From Haematococcus lacustris (Eukaryota; Chlorophyta; Chlorophyceae; Chlamydomonadales; Haematococcaceae): 64,000 nucleotides of DNA. The notes below the pieces were generated by a model that saw only the letters and a list, made by a program, of their open reading frames with translations, had not been told where the DNA came from and made no database searches. Positions 10,332-21,767 of the stretch are shown here, piece after piece; the stretch's first letter is position 1, and each line of letters starts with the position of its first letter. Location of the stretch: positions 7,586,058 through 7,650,057 of the forward strand of contig JASKMD010000011.1 of NCBI GenBank assembly GCA_030144725.1, in the 5' to 3' direction. The position numbers and the translations under genes were made by a program.

Positions 10332-13021
10332 TCAGCAGTTCGTGCCTATCTTGCTGTGTATGATGTGTCGCAGCTCCGACCTCATGTTTATGACAGCGTC
10401 CGGGGTGATGGCCTCCTGCATGCGCTTTTCAATTTCTTCGAGGCTCTCCTGTGCCTGTTGTGCGACAGCACCACACAGAAACCTGGCTTCGGCGCATACG
10501 TACACTCCGCAGTCGTGAGCGTTAGCTTGACGGGGGCCACCAGCCTCGTGCAGCTGGAGAGCCGGCCCGATCTCAGCCGTACTGCCAGCCAGGGTGTGCC
10601 GCAGCCAGGGCATCAGGAGCCTTGCAAAGCTGCGGGCTACGGCCGCGTTTGTGCCAGGGCTGGAATCGTAGTGGCGTAGGGTGTGTGTTGCCGCGTGGAA
10701 CACCAGCAGACTCCTGTCCGGCATGGGTTGCAACGCAACACACCCGCGGTTCATAGCTAGCTCCCAGCACTATGCAGCAACGCAGCCTGCCGGCTGCTGC
10801 CTGGGTCCGTCATATGAGGTGCAGCACGGAAGGTATGTCAGTGGGTAGAAGCTAGCAGCTATGCAGCAAGTGCGGTAGTCAATGGCATCAGTAGCCAGTG
10901 GACAGAGCAGGTGTCAGAGTGCGAGTTCGCTGTGGTTGGTACTGCAGCGAAGCAGGTGCAAGGTGCTGGTTAGGTGAGGCGGAGCGCAAGCAGTTGGCAA
11001 GGGGCGCAGGCAACCCCAGCTCGTACCAGTGGCTTCCGCCATTGGCAGCCGTTGAGTCCGTGTTGTTGTTCAGGGCAAACAGGACCAGCTGCCGCTTAGC
11101 CACCTGTGAGGCAGTAAATGGCGCAGGCTGCGGCTCAGCTGTGTGATGGGAGAGCCTTGGTGGTGTCGGGGCCTGTGTCGAAGGATGCGCAGCCTTAATG
11201 TGATGAGGGGCATCACTGCAGCTGCATCCTGCCAGGATAAACATGAAAGGCGTGTGGATGGATGACAGGAGCAGCGGTGTTGGCTTGTGTGTTGGGCTGC
11301 ATACTGGGCCAGATGTGGGGCTGGGTGGGCTGGCCAGGTGTTGTGTGGCCCCCTCCCATGCGCCCTCCTTCCTACAGGTTCAAGCAGCTGGTGACGGCTT
11401 AGCTGCACCTGCAGGGGCGCTAGAAATGCGTCCAACTCCTGCCATTGGCCTGCAGCAGCAGTAGGAGGGGCAAGTGAGACCCCTCTTAACATGGTGTCTA
11501 GCAGGTGCCCAGCAGTGCTGTCCCGGCTTTGTTCAGTTACTGCCCCAATACTGCTTTGAGCGGTGGCAGGTTTATGACCCCCACAATCTTCATTACCTCC
11601 TCACCTTCCCAGAACACACACATGTGATCTTCCTCCAAACCCACACCATCTCCTTCGTTTCTCACCACCACAAATCCTTCTCCTCCCCTCCTCACCACCC
11701 ACATCAATATCTCCATCAACATCAACATCTCGCCCTGCCCCCTCCTCCTCCCCTCTATCAGTCCAGCTTTGCTTAGTCCATTGAGCCTCGTCAGACCTAA
11801 CCCCCAAAGCAATCCCTGCTTCTCACCCTCTCCTCAACCAATGCAGCCCAGCAGCGGTCATGATGGTGGCAGTGATGGGGACACAGCAGGTGCGCTACAG
11901 CATTGAGGGAGGCAACAGGCTGGACCCACCCAGTTTTGCAAACCTGCAGGATGCCTGAGCTAACCGGACTGCCCCTCCCCACCGCCTCCCTCCCATGCCC
12001 CCTTGCGAACCATATGCCTAGCTCATCCTGCACCTCTGCCCCTGCCACCCTGATCCCGCACCCCTGAACCCCTGCCATCCTGCCCCTGCACCCCTGCCCC
12101 TGACACCGTGCCCCTGCACCCCTGCCCCCTTGCCCCCTGCACCCCTCGTACCCAACATCGACAAGAGGAAGGTTAGAGAGGGCGGGACCAGCAGCACTGG
12201 TCCAGGCGCCCCACCCGGCCTTAGCCCGCACACCGCCACGCCCTCCTCCCTGCTCAGGAGCTCGAAGAAGAAGGAGATAAGCTGTGGTGGGCAAACAAGC
12301 CAGCCAGGCTGAGGCCATCAGTGTTGTGTCTGTGGCACTTAGAACATGGCATACAACATGTCAGTTCATTGAACATGGCAGTTCATGGCATTGTGGCTAA
12401 ATGTGGCTGGTTGTAAGTTACAAGGTGCCCAGTGGTCTAGGGGAAACGTGCCATCGGTGCGGGGTAGGCAGTCACCAAGGGTGCGACCAAGGATGCTTCA
12501 ACTTGTTTGGAGTAGCTGAGCGAGATTACCCACAGTCATAACATGTTGTTCCATGTTGAATGAGTTTTGTTTGACTGCTTATATTTATCTGTGTGCACCA
12601 GAAGCAGCTGTGTCAGGCAGGAAGCAGTAAGGCCCACAGGGGGACGTCCCGTGGTTCAGGTAGCAACGCTCACGCTTATCCTGTCATGGCGCAGTACTGC
12701 TAGGTCAAAAGGGAAAAAGAGGTGCAGATGACAATATAGATAACATGATGGAGGTACAGAGTTTAGAGAATAGAACAGAGGTAGCATAGACAGGCAATAA
12801 GGGGAGGGTGCGGAAGTAGCGGACGGCAAGGGTAGGCATGGGCAGCGGCAGGGGAAGCCGGGGAGGGTGGGCTGGGGCAGGGGAGGCAGGCACCTAGGGC
12901 CAGGGGGAGCAAGGGTCACTGGCGCACACACCTGGTCGTTGAACCAATTGGGTGGGTCCAGCAGGGCCAGGTCGCCCTCCCTTAGCAGCACATCCCCATA
13001 GCTCAGCACTCTGGCTGCCAT
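10332..13021 (-). CDS. SENP8/DEN1-like cysteine protease (C48 family, deneddylase type)
   Basis: Likely removes NEDD8 (or SUMO) from conjugates, or matures its precursor, in cytosol or nucleus. The first exon (13021-12932) encodes a 30-residue start ending LLDPPNWFNDQ, as in SENP8. An exon starting at 12281 reads LISFFFELLS. Exon 11449-11409 encodes WQELDAFLAPLQ and joins in phase to 11103-11027 (VAKRQLVLFALNNN...GGSH) and then to the last exon 10713-10332. The catalytic triad is visible: His in GGSHWSLLVFH (built across the splice), Asp in HYDSSPG, Cys in HDCGVYV. The exon between about 12.2 and 11.5 kb is not resolved, so the central 40-60 residues are uncertain. Deneddylase rather than deSUMOylase is inferred from the small single-domain SENP8-like layout. 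Confidence 0.82.
12478..12570. repeat. Short dispersed repeat shared with the LINE relic end
   Basis: GGATGCTTCAAC, TTGTTTGG and ACATGTTGTTCC occur in the same order and orientation here and at 15409-15480, next to the LINE relic. It lies in an intron of the SENP8-like gene and is probably a small detached piece of that element family. Confidence 0.5.
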
Positions 13022-13435
13022 GACCTGCAACTGTGCTGGCCAGCTGTCGCAGAGCAGGGTGTGCCGATGAGCAGGGCTGCTGGTCAGCGGGGCTCCTGGT
13101 CAGCGTCAGTGAGCTGAGTCTGTTGCAGAGTAGGGTGAAGTAGTAGGTAGGGCTGCAAGTGAGCAGGTGGGCAGGTGCAGTGACGGGAGGAGTCGCTCAT
13201 GCAACCAATAGGTCGGTGAGCTGGGAGTCAGCTCCCTCAGCTGCAGGACGCACACGATCCCAAGTCACGCCTCACCCGCAGCCAGCAGGATCCCAGTCTC
13301 CAGTGTGTACAACCTGATGCCTCCGCCCATATCCTCGCATAGCATCGATTGCTCGGCGGGATGGAGTCACTGCCTCACTCATCGTCATTACCTGCTGCCC
13401 GTACCAGCACTCGGAGTGGAAGGGAGGGTGCGGCG
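13022..13435. promoter_or_regulatory. Shared divergent promoter region, SENP8-like / GIF
   Basis: The 414 bp between the two divergent start codons must carry both 5' UTRs and core promoters. No specific element is recognisable. There are several GCAGGG/CAGTGAG-like short repeats. Confidence 0.45.
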
Positions 13436-14524
13436 ATGGATAGCAAAATTGAAGCCCCGTTCACGACAGAGACGATTCAAAAGGCCGGTGGGCGACAACA
13501 AGCGCGCCAGCCTCGTTTAATTGTTTCCTACAGGGTCCGCACATCTGCGCCGCAGATGCTGGAAGACAATTACTTGTACATCAAGGCCATCGTTGACCAG
13601 CAAAACCTGGGACGTGTGGAGGAGATGGCCAAGTGCGCAGCAACACCACCTGCACGCCACAGCCTCACTGAAGCAGCTCAAGCTATGCAGCAGCACGGAC
13701 AACCAAGCAGAAGTGACAGGCAGTGTCAGTGTAGGGGCCAGACCTGAAGTGATGTTTAATCCTCCCGTGCTGCCTGCCCTGTCACGGTGCAGGTACCAGA
13801 GCATCCTGCAGGACAACCTGATGAAGCTGGCCAGCCTAGCGGACAGTCAGCCTGGCGCCAATGCAGGCCCGGCACCCGCAGCTCCCCCTGCTGTGAGTGC
13901 ATGAACCAGCCACACGCTGCGTCAGCCAGTGCAGCACTGGGTGGAGGCAGCAGCTACACACCATCAGCACGTCATTGCTGCAGCACCAGGTGCAGCAGGC
14001 ACAGCAGGCTGACAGGGGAGGGGACACAGCAGGCTGATAGACCAGACCACAGCCATGACGTTGCATTGCTGTGCCGTAGTCAGAGCTGCGCCAGGGGGCA
14101 CTGAGTCTCATGCAGGCTCAATCAGAGGCCAGCTGTGATGCCTTGACCACATGTCTACACGTACTCCTGTCTGTCTGTCAGTCTACATGTAACCCTGTCT
14201 GCCCAGCACCAGGGGTGGCTTAGCTGACCATGCCTAGGACCTGTCATGAGAGCATGCTGCAGCCACCTGCATGGAGGGCAGGGCCCATGCAACTGCATGC
14301 ATGCCATGGGCTGCGTGCTGCAGGGTTTGCCCGGCCCCATTCCAGCAGGGCTGCCCGGCCCCATCCCTGCTCATGTGCCAGGGCCCATCTCCACGGGCAT
14401 GCCGGGTACCATACCTGCTATCGGCACTGGGGTGGGTATGGCCCCCACTCCCCTAGTGCAGCAGCAGCAGCAGGCAGCTCCCCTGGCCGTGCATGGGCAG
14501 GGGCCCCATGGCATGCTGCGATGA
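13436..14524 (+). CDS. GRF-interacting factor / SS18-type (SNH domain) transcription coactivator
   Basis: SS18/GIF proteins join SWI/SNF chromatin remodelling and transcription-factor complexes in the nucleus. The ATG at 13436 starts MDSKIEAPFTTETIQK. The SNH core continues as MLEDNYLYIKAIVDQQNLG (to 13632), then exon 13793-13892 gives YQSILQDNLMKLASLADSQP, the family signature. Exon 14324-14524 encodes a Gly/Pro/Met tail with a Gln run and a TGA stop. The splice joins at 13632/13793 and 13892/14324 are in phase. Alignment with plant GIFs would place MLEDN directly after TIQK, so 13484-13555 (72 nt, in frame, starting GC and ending AG) is either a GC-AG intron or a 24-residue insertion. Confidence 0.85.
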
Positions 14525-15404
14525 CAGGGGCAGTGAGGGCAAGGCCCCAGGCCTGGCGTGCAGCGAGCAGGTAGCAGCAGGCGGCAGGCCCTAAGGCTCT
14601 GGTGAGGGCCAGGGCGTTGGGCACTCGGCTCTGAGGTCAGGCGCCCACTGCAGCTGTGCAGCCTGTTGGCGGCTGTGCTCAGCCGAGTACAATGGCAAGT
14701 GGAAGCTCCTTCCTGGTGGACTGGAGGCGTGGCGGTGGGGAGGAGGGTGTTGCTGGCTGTCCTGCACAGCGCGCACCCCTGTCCCAGCTGCTGCCTTCAC
14801 AAGAGCAGGGGCTGCATGACGGGGTAGCCATAGCCACCCCCTCACAACACAAGGGTGCTAGCCTTGTTGCAATTTGCCGCATGACTGATGAAGGCCCAGT
14901 GCCCAGTGCTTGCCAGTCCTGCCAGTCAATTGCCGACCTTTTTTAGTCATTGGGTGTTGAGTTTGTGTTTGCGTGGTGCAGCAAGGCTGATAGGCAAATG
15001 CCATGTGATGGTGATGATGATGATGACTCGGACCAGCTTGGCCGCTCTCCCCCTTTGTCGCACGTCAGTCGAAAGAGAGCTCAGGCTCAGGCTTGTCAAA
15101 GAATGCAGAGCAGCAACATGATGAGCTCAAGTGGAGGGGTGGGGAAGGGGAGAGCTGGGCAGGCTGCACTCCAGGTGCGGCTCACCTGCACTGCGTTGCG
15201 TGAGGAGGAGAAGGCAGGGTGAGTGCCGCCCTCCCGCTGCACTGCTGGGTGGGGGATGGCAAGGGGTTGCGGGGGTTGACCCGGAATGTAGTTGAGGGTA
15301 AGGTGGCACGGGGCAGCGGCGAGGTAAGGGTGCCGCGAGTCAACTGGGGTTCCATTGAGGAGGCAGAGCTTGGGTGGATGTAAGCCAAGCTAGAAGAGGG
15401 ATTA
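14525..15404. other. Intergenic, no gene recognised
   Basis: Only short open frames without family resemblance. A (GAT)n run lies at about 15008-15026. The region presumably holds the GIF 3' UTR. Confidence 0.5.
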
Positions 15405-16798
15405 TCAAGGGTGCGGCCGAGGATGCTTCAACCTGTTTGGTGCTGAGATGTCAAAGTCAAACATGTTGTTCCGTGTTGGATAGGTGTTGAATAGGTGGCT
15501 TACACCGCTGAAGCCGTCAGCCGTTAGGCTGCTTGGCCGCCCTCCGATAGGGGTTCGGGACTTTCTGTAACGCACTTCAAAGCAAGGTGCACAAACAAAG
15601 GTGCACATGGGCTCAACATGAAGTCATGCAAGTTCTCATTACTGGCCTGGAAAGTCATGGCAAACTCCGCCTGCTGCCTGATGGAACTCGTGGCAGTGCA
15701 CTCAAATATGAAATGCATGGCGTCATCCACTACCCTCTGTGCATCTTGTGCATGTGCGATCAATGAAAGTTACCCCCCCTAACCGAGCCTTCTCCACCCC
15801 CAAACCGCTGTTGCCTTACCTGAACCTAGTCAAGCTCGTGCGGACCTCTGTAGAGAGCTGTCTGTTCAGCAGGAGATGCCATCCCCATGCTTGAACCATG
15901 CAATGCCATCCCCATGCTTGAACCATGCAGCATACGAGCATCTCTCCCGATGCACCGTCTCAGGCAGTCTAGGGTCTCCCTCAAACCCAACCCAACGCCT
16001 CCCCCACCTCTCGAGCCACTTGACTTCCATAGCCTTGGTGCCTGGGACCATGTCCGGGCTCAAGGTGAACTCACCCCCCGACAGCTCTCTGGCGGCAAGC
16101 TGGAACTGAGCACTCCAGCTGGCCTGACACCTCCTGCCTAACTCCACATCTGCCTTGATCACCCTCATTAGCAGGTCGCTGTGGAATAGTTTGGCAGTGT
16201 TCCAGAACTTGCAAGCAGCCCTAAGCCAGTAAAGTATGCAGCACCATCAGGCCTGACACTGAGCTACGTACCCTGGCAGCAAACCTGAGAAAGCTGAGCA
16301 TGCGTGTTTGCACTGGGTTGATGAGTTGCACACCATGCCCAAGGAAAGCAGTGCCCCATACCTGGCTGCCATACAGCCCCAATGGGAGCACGAACGCTCT
16401 AATGAGGTGACATAGGGCATATGGATCATGCTGAACCCCATACTCTCTGGCACGCTTGCACGCCTGGCGCATGGCGAGGAACATGCCAGCCCTCATGTGA
16501 GTGGCAGCAAAAGCAGGGGTGGCGCTGGGATTGAAGTGCATGCCTAAGTACTTGAACTTGAGTTGCCATTGAAGACCATCACCTTTGACTTGCCCACATT
16601 GACTGTAAGGTGTTTCCTATCTGCAAAGCCTTGTAGCTGGCAGACCAGCCGCTGCAGCCCGTGGGGCGAGGTGCTCACTAGGGTCAGGTCATCAGCATAC
16701 ATGAAGTGGGTGACAGGTGTGCCTTGCACCCTCACAGCATCATCAGGGCCTAGGAACTCCTTACTATAGTTGTTTAGTTGTTCAGTTCTTCTGAACAA
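15405..16798 (-). pseudogene. LINE (non-LTR) reverse-transcriptase relic, 5'-truncated
   Basis: Frame fragments in order: 16798-16544 holds the RT palm motif FMYADDLTLV and the following region ending KSKVMVF. 16541-16221 continues after a frame change with MHFNP...GLYGSQVWGTAFLGHG, a typical LINE RT C-terminal region. 16168-15866 and 15763-15524 carry the rest. Frames do not connect and the element starts abruptly at 16798, so it cannot make an active enzyme. A 24-bp direct duplication (CCATCCCCATGCTTGAACC units) sits at 15877-15928. Clade not determined. Confidence 0.85.
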
Positions 16799-16816
16799 CT
16801 AGATACTAAACAACTA
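16764..16816. repeat. Inverted repeat at the LINE truncation point
   Basis: AGTTGTTTAG and TTGTTCAG are followed by a 5-nt loop and then by CTGAACAA and CTAAACAACT, with a few extra bases in the right arm. It marks exactly where LINE homology begins. Confidence 0.75.
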
Positions 16817-18061
16817 GAAAAACGGAGTGGAGGTGTAAAGCCTGCAGCGTTGTGCCTCCCCCATGACTGTTGTATAGTTAGGGTTGAGAGCAACCACCCA
16901 GCATATTGTTAGATGGCTGCCCTGTGCAAAACCAGGCGGGGGTCTGCGAGGTCATGGCCGGCTACGTGCACAAGGGGCCAAATCACCGCACAAGGGGTTA
17001 GATCAGCGCATACACTCTGGCTGTAGTGGATCGTCACATTAAACGATAGCCACGGGCCCGTCGATACGTCATATCGCTACAGACAGGCGGATAAGGTTGT
17101 AGAAGAGGACACCTGAGAATAGGTAGTCCACATCAGTAATTCTTGCATAGTTCTTGTACATGATGCGAAGCATTCTTCGTGCAAAGCAGTGCAATTCAAT
17201 ACAGTACGTCCAATCACATGTGCAGAAAAGGGGGTCACGTTCTAAAGCTGAAACGCTGCGTGATGCATACGGGGTGTGTTAGCCCGCTCAATATGCTCAA
17301 AGTGTTAATATTCCTGAGAAGTCTACTGCGCAGTCCATATCATCAGCACCACCATACCGGCATTCTCCCGCATAGTGTTGAACTGTGAAGCATCCCTAAC
17401 CATTCTGAATCCTGCTACATCCTCCTACACCCAGTACACAGCATAAGTGACACTAATAACCAGTGTTCCCTCTCATCCTCGCACTGCTCATAAAAGAAGA
17501 AGGGCACTACTACGGCAGAATCCGCTTGCATTGAGGGAGCAGCTGCCGCCTGGGGTACAGTCTGCTCCCACCACAACACTGCCCCTAACCCTACAACACA
17601 CTACTCTGACAGGGCCACTCAGCAGCTGCAGCAGGCGTCCAGCAGCAGGGGCGGAGCCAGCTGCCTCCCAGCTCCTGGCCTCCAGCCACACTGGACCCCC
17701 AAAGACCATAAACCCAATTCACATCGCCCACCCTCATCCCTGCTTGACCATGTGGCCCTGCCCCTCCAACCCAGCCTGATGCTCTGCAGTGCACTGGTGG
17801 CGCTGGCAGCTGCACCTGGCTGCTTTCAGTGCGCAGGTCTTGCCATAGCCTGCAACCCCAGACACAAACTGGCCATACTGGTGGGACTTGCCACTGCTGA
17901 CCCTGCCCTCCCAGCCAACCTCCCACGTGCCCTCACCCCAGCCACCAGTGACTACTGCATCACGTCCCTTGCCGCCACTGCCGCTCCCTCAAGGGCGACA
18001 GGAGGCGCTGGGCACACAAGGCGGGTGAGTCCATGCGGCGTGGCTAAAAAGCTGCGCCAGA
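16817..18061. other. Intergenic, no supported gene
   Basis: No family is recognisable. On the minus strand near 17890-17800 a short frame contains GVAGYGKT, a P-loop-like string, with no helicase or ATPase context around it. It is treated as chance or a very old fragment. Confidence 0.4.
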
Positions 18062-21000
18062 TCAATTGTTGCAGATGACCGAGATGCCTGCACCTTGGAT
18101 GCGGTCAATGACCTGCTGCACCTTCTCCCGCGAGGGGGTCGTCACGCCCTCTAAGGGGTACTGCAGCTTCAGCGCCTCCCACTTGTTCTTGCCCAGCAGG
18201 TGGTAGGGCAGCAGCTCAATAGACTGCGGTGCGAGAGCGCGGGGCAAGGCAGGAGCAGGGAACGTGGAAACAGGGGTGAGCAGGGGTTTCAGCAGGAGGG
18301 AAGGAGCAGGAGGTGTGGGGGCGCTGGAGGGCTGGCGTCAGTGGTGGTGCAGGCCAGGATGGATGGACTGAGTGTGTTATGGGTGGGGCGGGGAGGGGAG
18401 GGGAGAGGGGGCTGGGCAATGCAGGGCAAACTCAGTTCGAGCAGAGTAGGCAAGCCCAGGCAGGCGCTGACCCTCAGAGTGGGCTGCTCCTTGGCGAACT
18501 GGATGAGCAGGTCAATGTCCTGCGGGGCGTCTGTGTAGCCAGGGATATACACATAGCGGCACTGCCTGCACATGCACCACGCACCACACAGCGCATCACA
18601 CCAACTGCCAGTGTGGAGACTGGAGACAGGAGCGAGCAGAGCAGAGGCACCCATCACCACACTTGGCACTAACACACATGCCCATGTCGGGAACAGGTGC
18701 TGCAGGGTGAGGGTGGAGTCAAGGCAAAGGGGCATAGCATTGCCGACCCATCAGGGTGCCTAATGAAGGGTCCAGAAGGCAATGTTGGTAGTGAACTGAT
18801 GGCAGCCGACAGCTGCATGTCCTCCTAAGGTGTGGATCACAGTGGGTCTGGATGCGCATCACGCAGCCAAGCAAGCATGCCGGAGGCAGGTCCTCCCTGA
18901 CCCACCCCTCCCTGCCCCTCTGGCCCCTCACCATGGAATGCGGCGCTCAGCCAGTTCCCGGGCAAAGGCCAGCGCTGGTGCCTGGCGCAAGCCTGCAAGC
19001 CAGGGCATCGCACACCTTGCACATCTGGTAGTCTGCCCCAAGGCATACACAGCAGTCACAGGGCACCACACACCAAGGGCGCCCAGCAGGGCAACAGGGC
19101 CAAGGGGGTCAGGGTCAGGGTCAGAGCCAGAAACATAACCTCCCCTACATGGCTTGCCTTAGACTAGAAGGCAACAGTGCTTGCCAGACACTCCACACCT
19201 ATGCACAATAGGCCACTGTGGCTGCTGCTGCCCACCCTGCCAGTGCCAAGCAAGGCCTGCATTGGCCCAACGCGTTGCTCCCTGCACAGCCCAGCACTGG
19301 ACTGGCGTACTGGGACTGTGACGCACCTGTCAGCTCCTCGTACTTGCGAGAGTCCAGATGCTTGATGCAGAACAGCACATAGTCAGTGTGGGGCAGCACA
19401 ACATCCCTGAGCATCAGCAGAGGGCAGCAGGGCCAATTGCTGAGGGTGACAAGAAGAAGAAGAAGAAGAAGAAGGAGGCTACTCTGGCAGAGCCAATGAG
19501 GGAGGAGTTTCCGCCTAGGGCAAGGCCTGCTCCCACCACCTACCCATAGCATAGCATATTATAGCATAGCATAGCAGCTGGAATATGGGGTGCACAGCTA
19601 TCCAAGGCCCAGTCAGCATTGGGATTGGTGAGCGCAGCCTTGTCTATGCCGCTGCTGCCCCACCCCATGAGACCATCGCCGCAGCCCGCTGCTGCTGGGC
19701 TGAGTCATACTGCTGCAGGCTCTGCGGCAGGCCTCCCTGACGCAGCGCACCAGTTTGCATGTTTGGTGCCCTGGCCATTGGTGTCCACACATGTGGTGAG
19801 ACCCAGTGCATGGACCTCTTGGAACAGGGCGGCCAGGAAGTGCGGCTGCATCATGGGCTCCCCACCAGAAACGGTCACACCGCCACCGTTGGGGCGCAGG
19901 TAGGGCACCACCTGCAAGCGGCAGGGCCAGGCATGCAGGCTGGGGAGAGGCTGAGGTATCAGCATGAGCATGGTGTGGAGCCAGGGCAGGCCAGGAGGAG
20001 GGGCAGGCGGTGGTGAACAGGAGGGTGGGTGTGAACCAAAGCTACCATGAGTTGTTGCATGTGGCTGATGCATGGACAATCGTGCACAGCCAGGGTATTT
20101 AGGTTCAAGTTAAGAAAGACAGGGCAAGTCCATGCCCACACTCCGAAACATGGTATGGCACTGTATGTCAGGGCAGGAGATGTGGTCAAAGCCGCACCTT
20201 CTTGATCTTGGCCACAAGCTCCCTGGAGGTCATGTGCTTGCCTGCTCCCTCAAATGCCCAAGTATCTACAACATGCAAGCAGGCAGGCCGATAGGTCAAG
20301 GGGAGTTAGGCAGGCGAGCAGGCAGGCAGGCGGGCGTGCGGGCACGCAGGAGGATGGGCGGGCAGGCAGGCAGGCAGGGGGCCAGGCAGGCAGGTTAGGA
20401 AAAGGCAGGTAGGGGGGCAAGCAGGCAGGTTAAGGGGGGACAGGCAGTTACTAAGGCTTCCTGCATTGCACACCACATCCAAGGAGGTGGCTGGAGGCCC
20501 TGTGCCTTGCTCTGCAGCACTGGCCTGCATTGGCTTGGGTCAGCTGGCAGTAAGTGTGTTCCAGGGAGGGTGGATGAGCTGGGGTGTTGGCTTGGCCCAG
20601 AACCCATCATACAGCACCAGCCGTTCTCACCGGGGTTGGAGCAGAAGAGGCAGCGCATGGCGCAGCCTTGCAGGAACACTAGGAAGCGCACCTGCGGGCA
20701 GGCCAGACCACACATCATCATTGCGGTGCTGGACACCTCCACAATGTAGCCTGGCCCTGCCTGCAACTGGCTGTGCTGCCTGGCCTGTTGGAAACGAAAG
20801 TACTGAAACCAAGCATGGGCAGGTACCAGCTATGGGCAGCAGTAGGGCATGTGAGCCTTCAACACCCATCTCACCCTGACAGGAAACAACTGCAAAGTCA
20901 TCCTGCCTACCAGCTGCACCTGCTGCCTATGTCGCATGTTGCTGTGGCAAGGTTGTAAGGAATCCTGTGCCCCCAGGGACTCCCTGCACCTACCCCAGGA

Positions 21001-21413
21001 CCATCTACAGCAGTGAAGCTCTCCATGCTGTGCACATTGCCGATGACCTCTGGGATGCCTTGGCGTCCAGCTGCTTCCCAGGCAGGGTACGTGCTGGAGG
21101 CATCACGCAGGTGATGCACTTCACGCTGCAGCAACCCTGCGTCCACGTCCATAACCTGGACGGGGTACATGCGGGAGAGGTTGGCCTCATGCACTAGTTG
21201 CTTGTAGATCAGATGGCTATGCAAGCCTATCAATGCCTGCCTGCTGGCCAGGCGACGGTTAGCATGTGTCCCATTGATCTGTGGCGTAAGCACCTTCTGG
21301 GCATTACAAGCAAGTCGATCACGTCGGTAAGCCCATGCAGGGCCAAGCATCGTCCGGCGACTGCCGGCGGCACGAAGGGCGGATTGCCAGATGCCCGAGG
21401 TCCCGGACAGCAT
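18062..21413 (-). CDS. PFLA: Pyruvate formate-lyase-activating enzyme (radical SAM)
   Basis: Uses a [4Fe-4S] cluster and S-adenosylmethionine to abstract hydrogen from the PFL active glycine. Eight exons: 21413-20994, 20691-20631, 20265-20198, 19911-19751, 19406-19327, 18992-18932, 18565-18472, 18223-18062. All splice phases agree and predict 368 residues. Residues 1 to about 115 look like a long Arg/Ala-rich organelle-targeting region. [13 protein letters not shown] (about 128-140) leads into the cluster motif CAMRCLFC (Cys150, 154, 157), then NPDTWAFEG across a splice, the SAM-binding VSGGEP (197-202), and the C-terminal [11 protein letters not shown] and [15 protein letters not shown]. All are hallmarks of PFL-AE. 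The bacterial enzyme is about 246 residues; the excess is N-terminal. Divergent neighbour of the PFL it must activate. Confidence 0.95.
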
Positions 21414-21767
21414 CCTATATGCGACCGTCTGGGCGTGAAGACTATTTCACGTGTAGTGTGCTGTGGCAGTCAGTCGCTACTCTTAAGCGAACAAAACAGA
21501 GCTTGGGCGAACTACGTAGCGTCAAGAACTCGGGCGACAGCTGTAGTGTGGAAGACAACTGAACTGTCGCGCGTGATACTTCGGATGCTTGTAGGCGTTG
21601 GTAGGTTGTAGCGCGCTGACTGATAGCTTGATTCCTTTCGCCGAAATGGTCCAAAGCTTCTCACTCTCATTTGCTCCGACACTGCTTAATGCCTTGCTCG
21701 CGCTTGTGCCATTGCATAAACGCACCTGCGTGCAGTTTTACACTCGTTACATACAGCGAACAGCAAG
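21414..21767. promoter_or_regulatory. Bidirectional promoter between activase and PFL
   Basis: 354 bp separate the divergent ATGs (21413 minus, 21768 plus). A CACGTG palindrome sits at 21448-21453 and GCATAAACG at about 21715, roughly 50 nt before the PFL start. I found no GTAC core of the copper/hypoxia type. Shared control of enzyme and activator is the natural inference. Confidence 0.6.
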
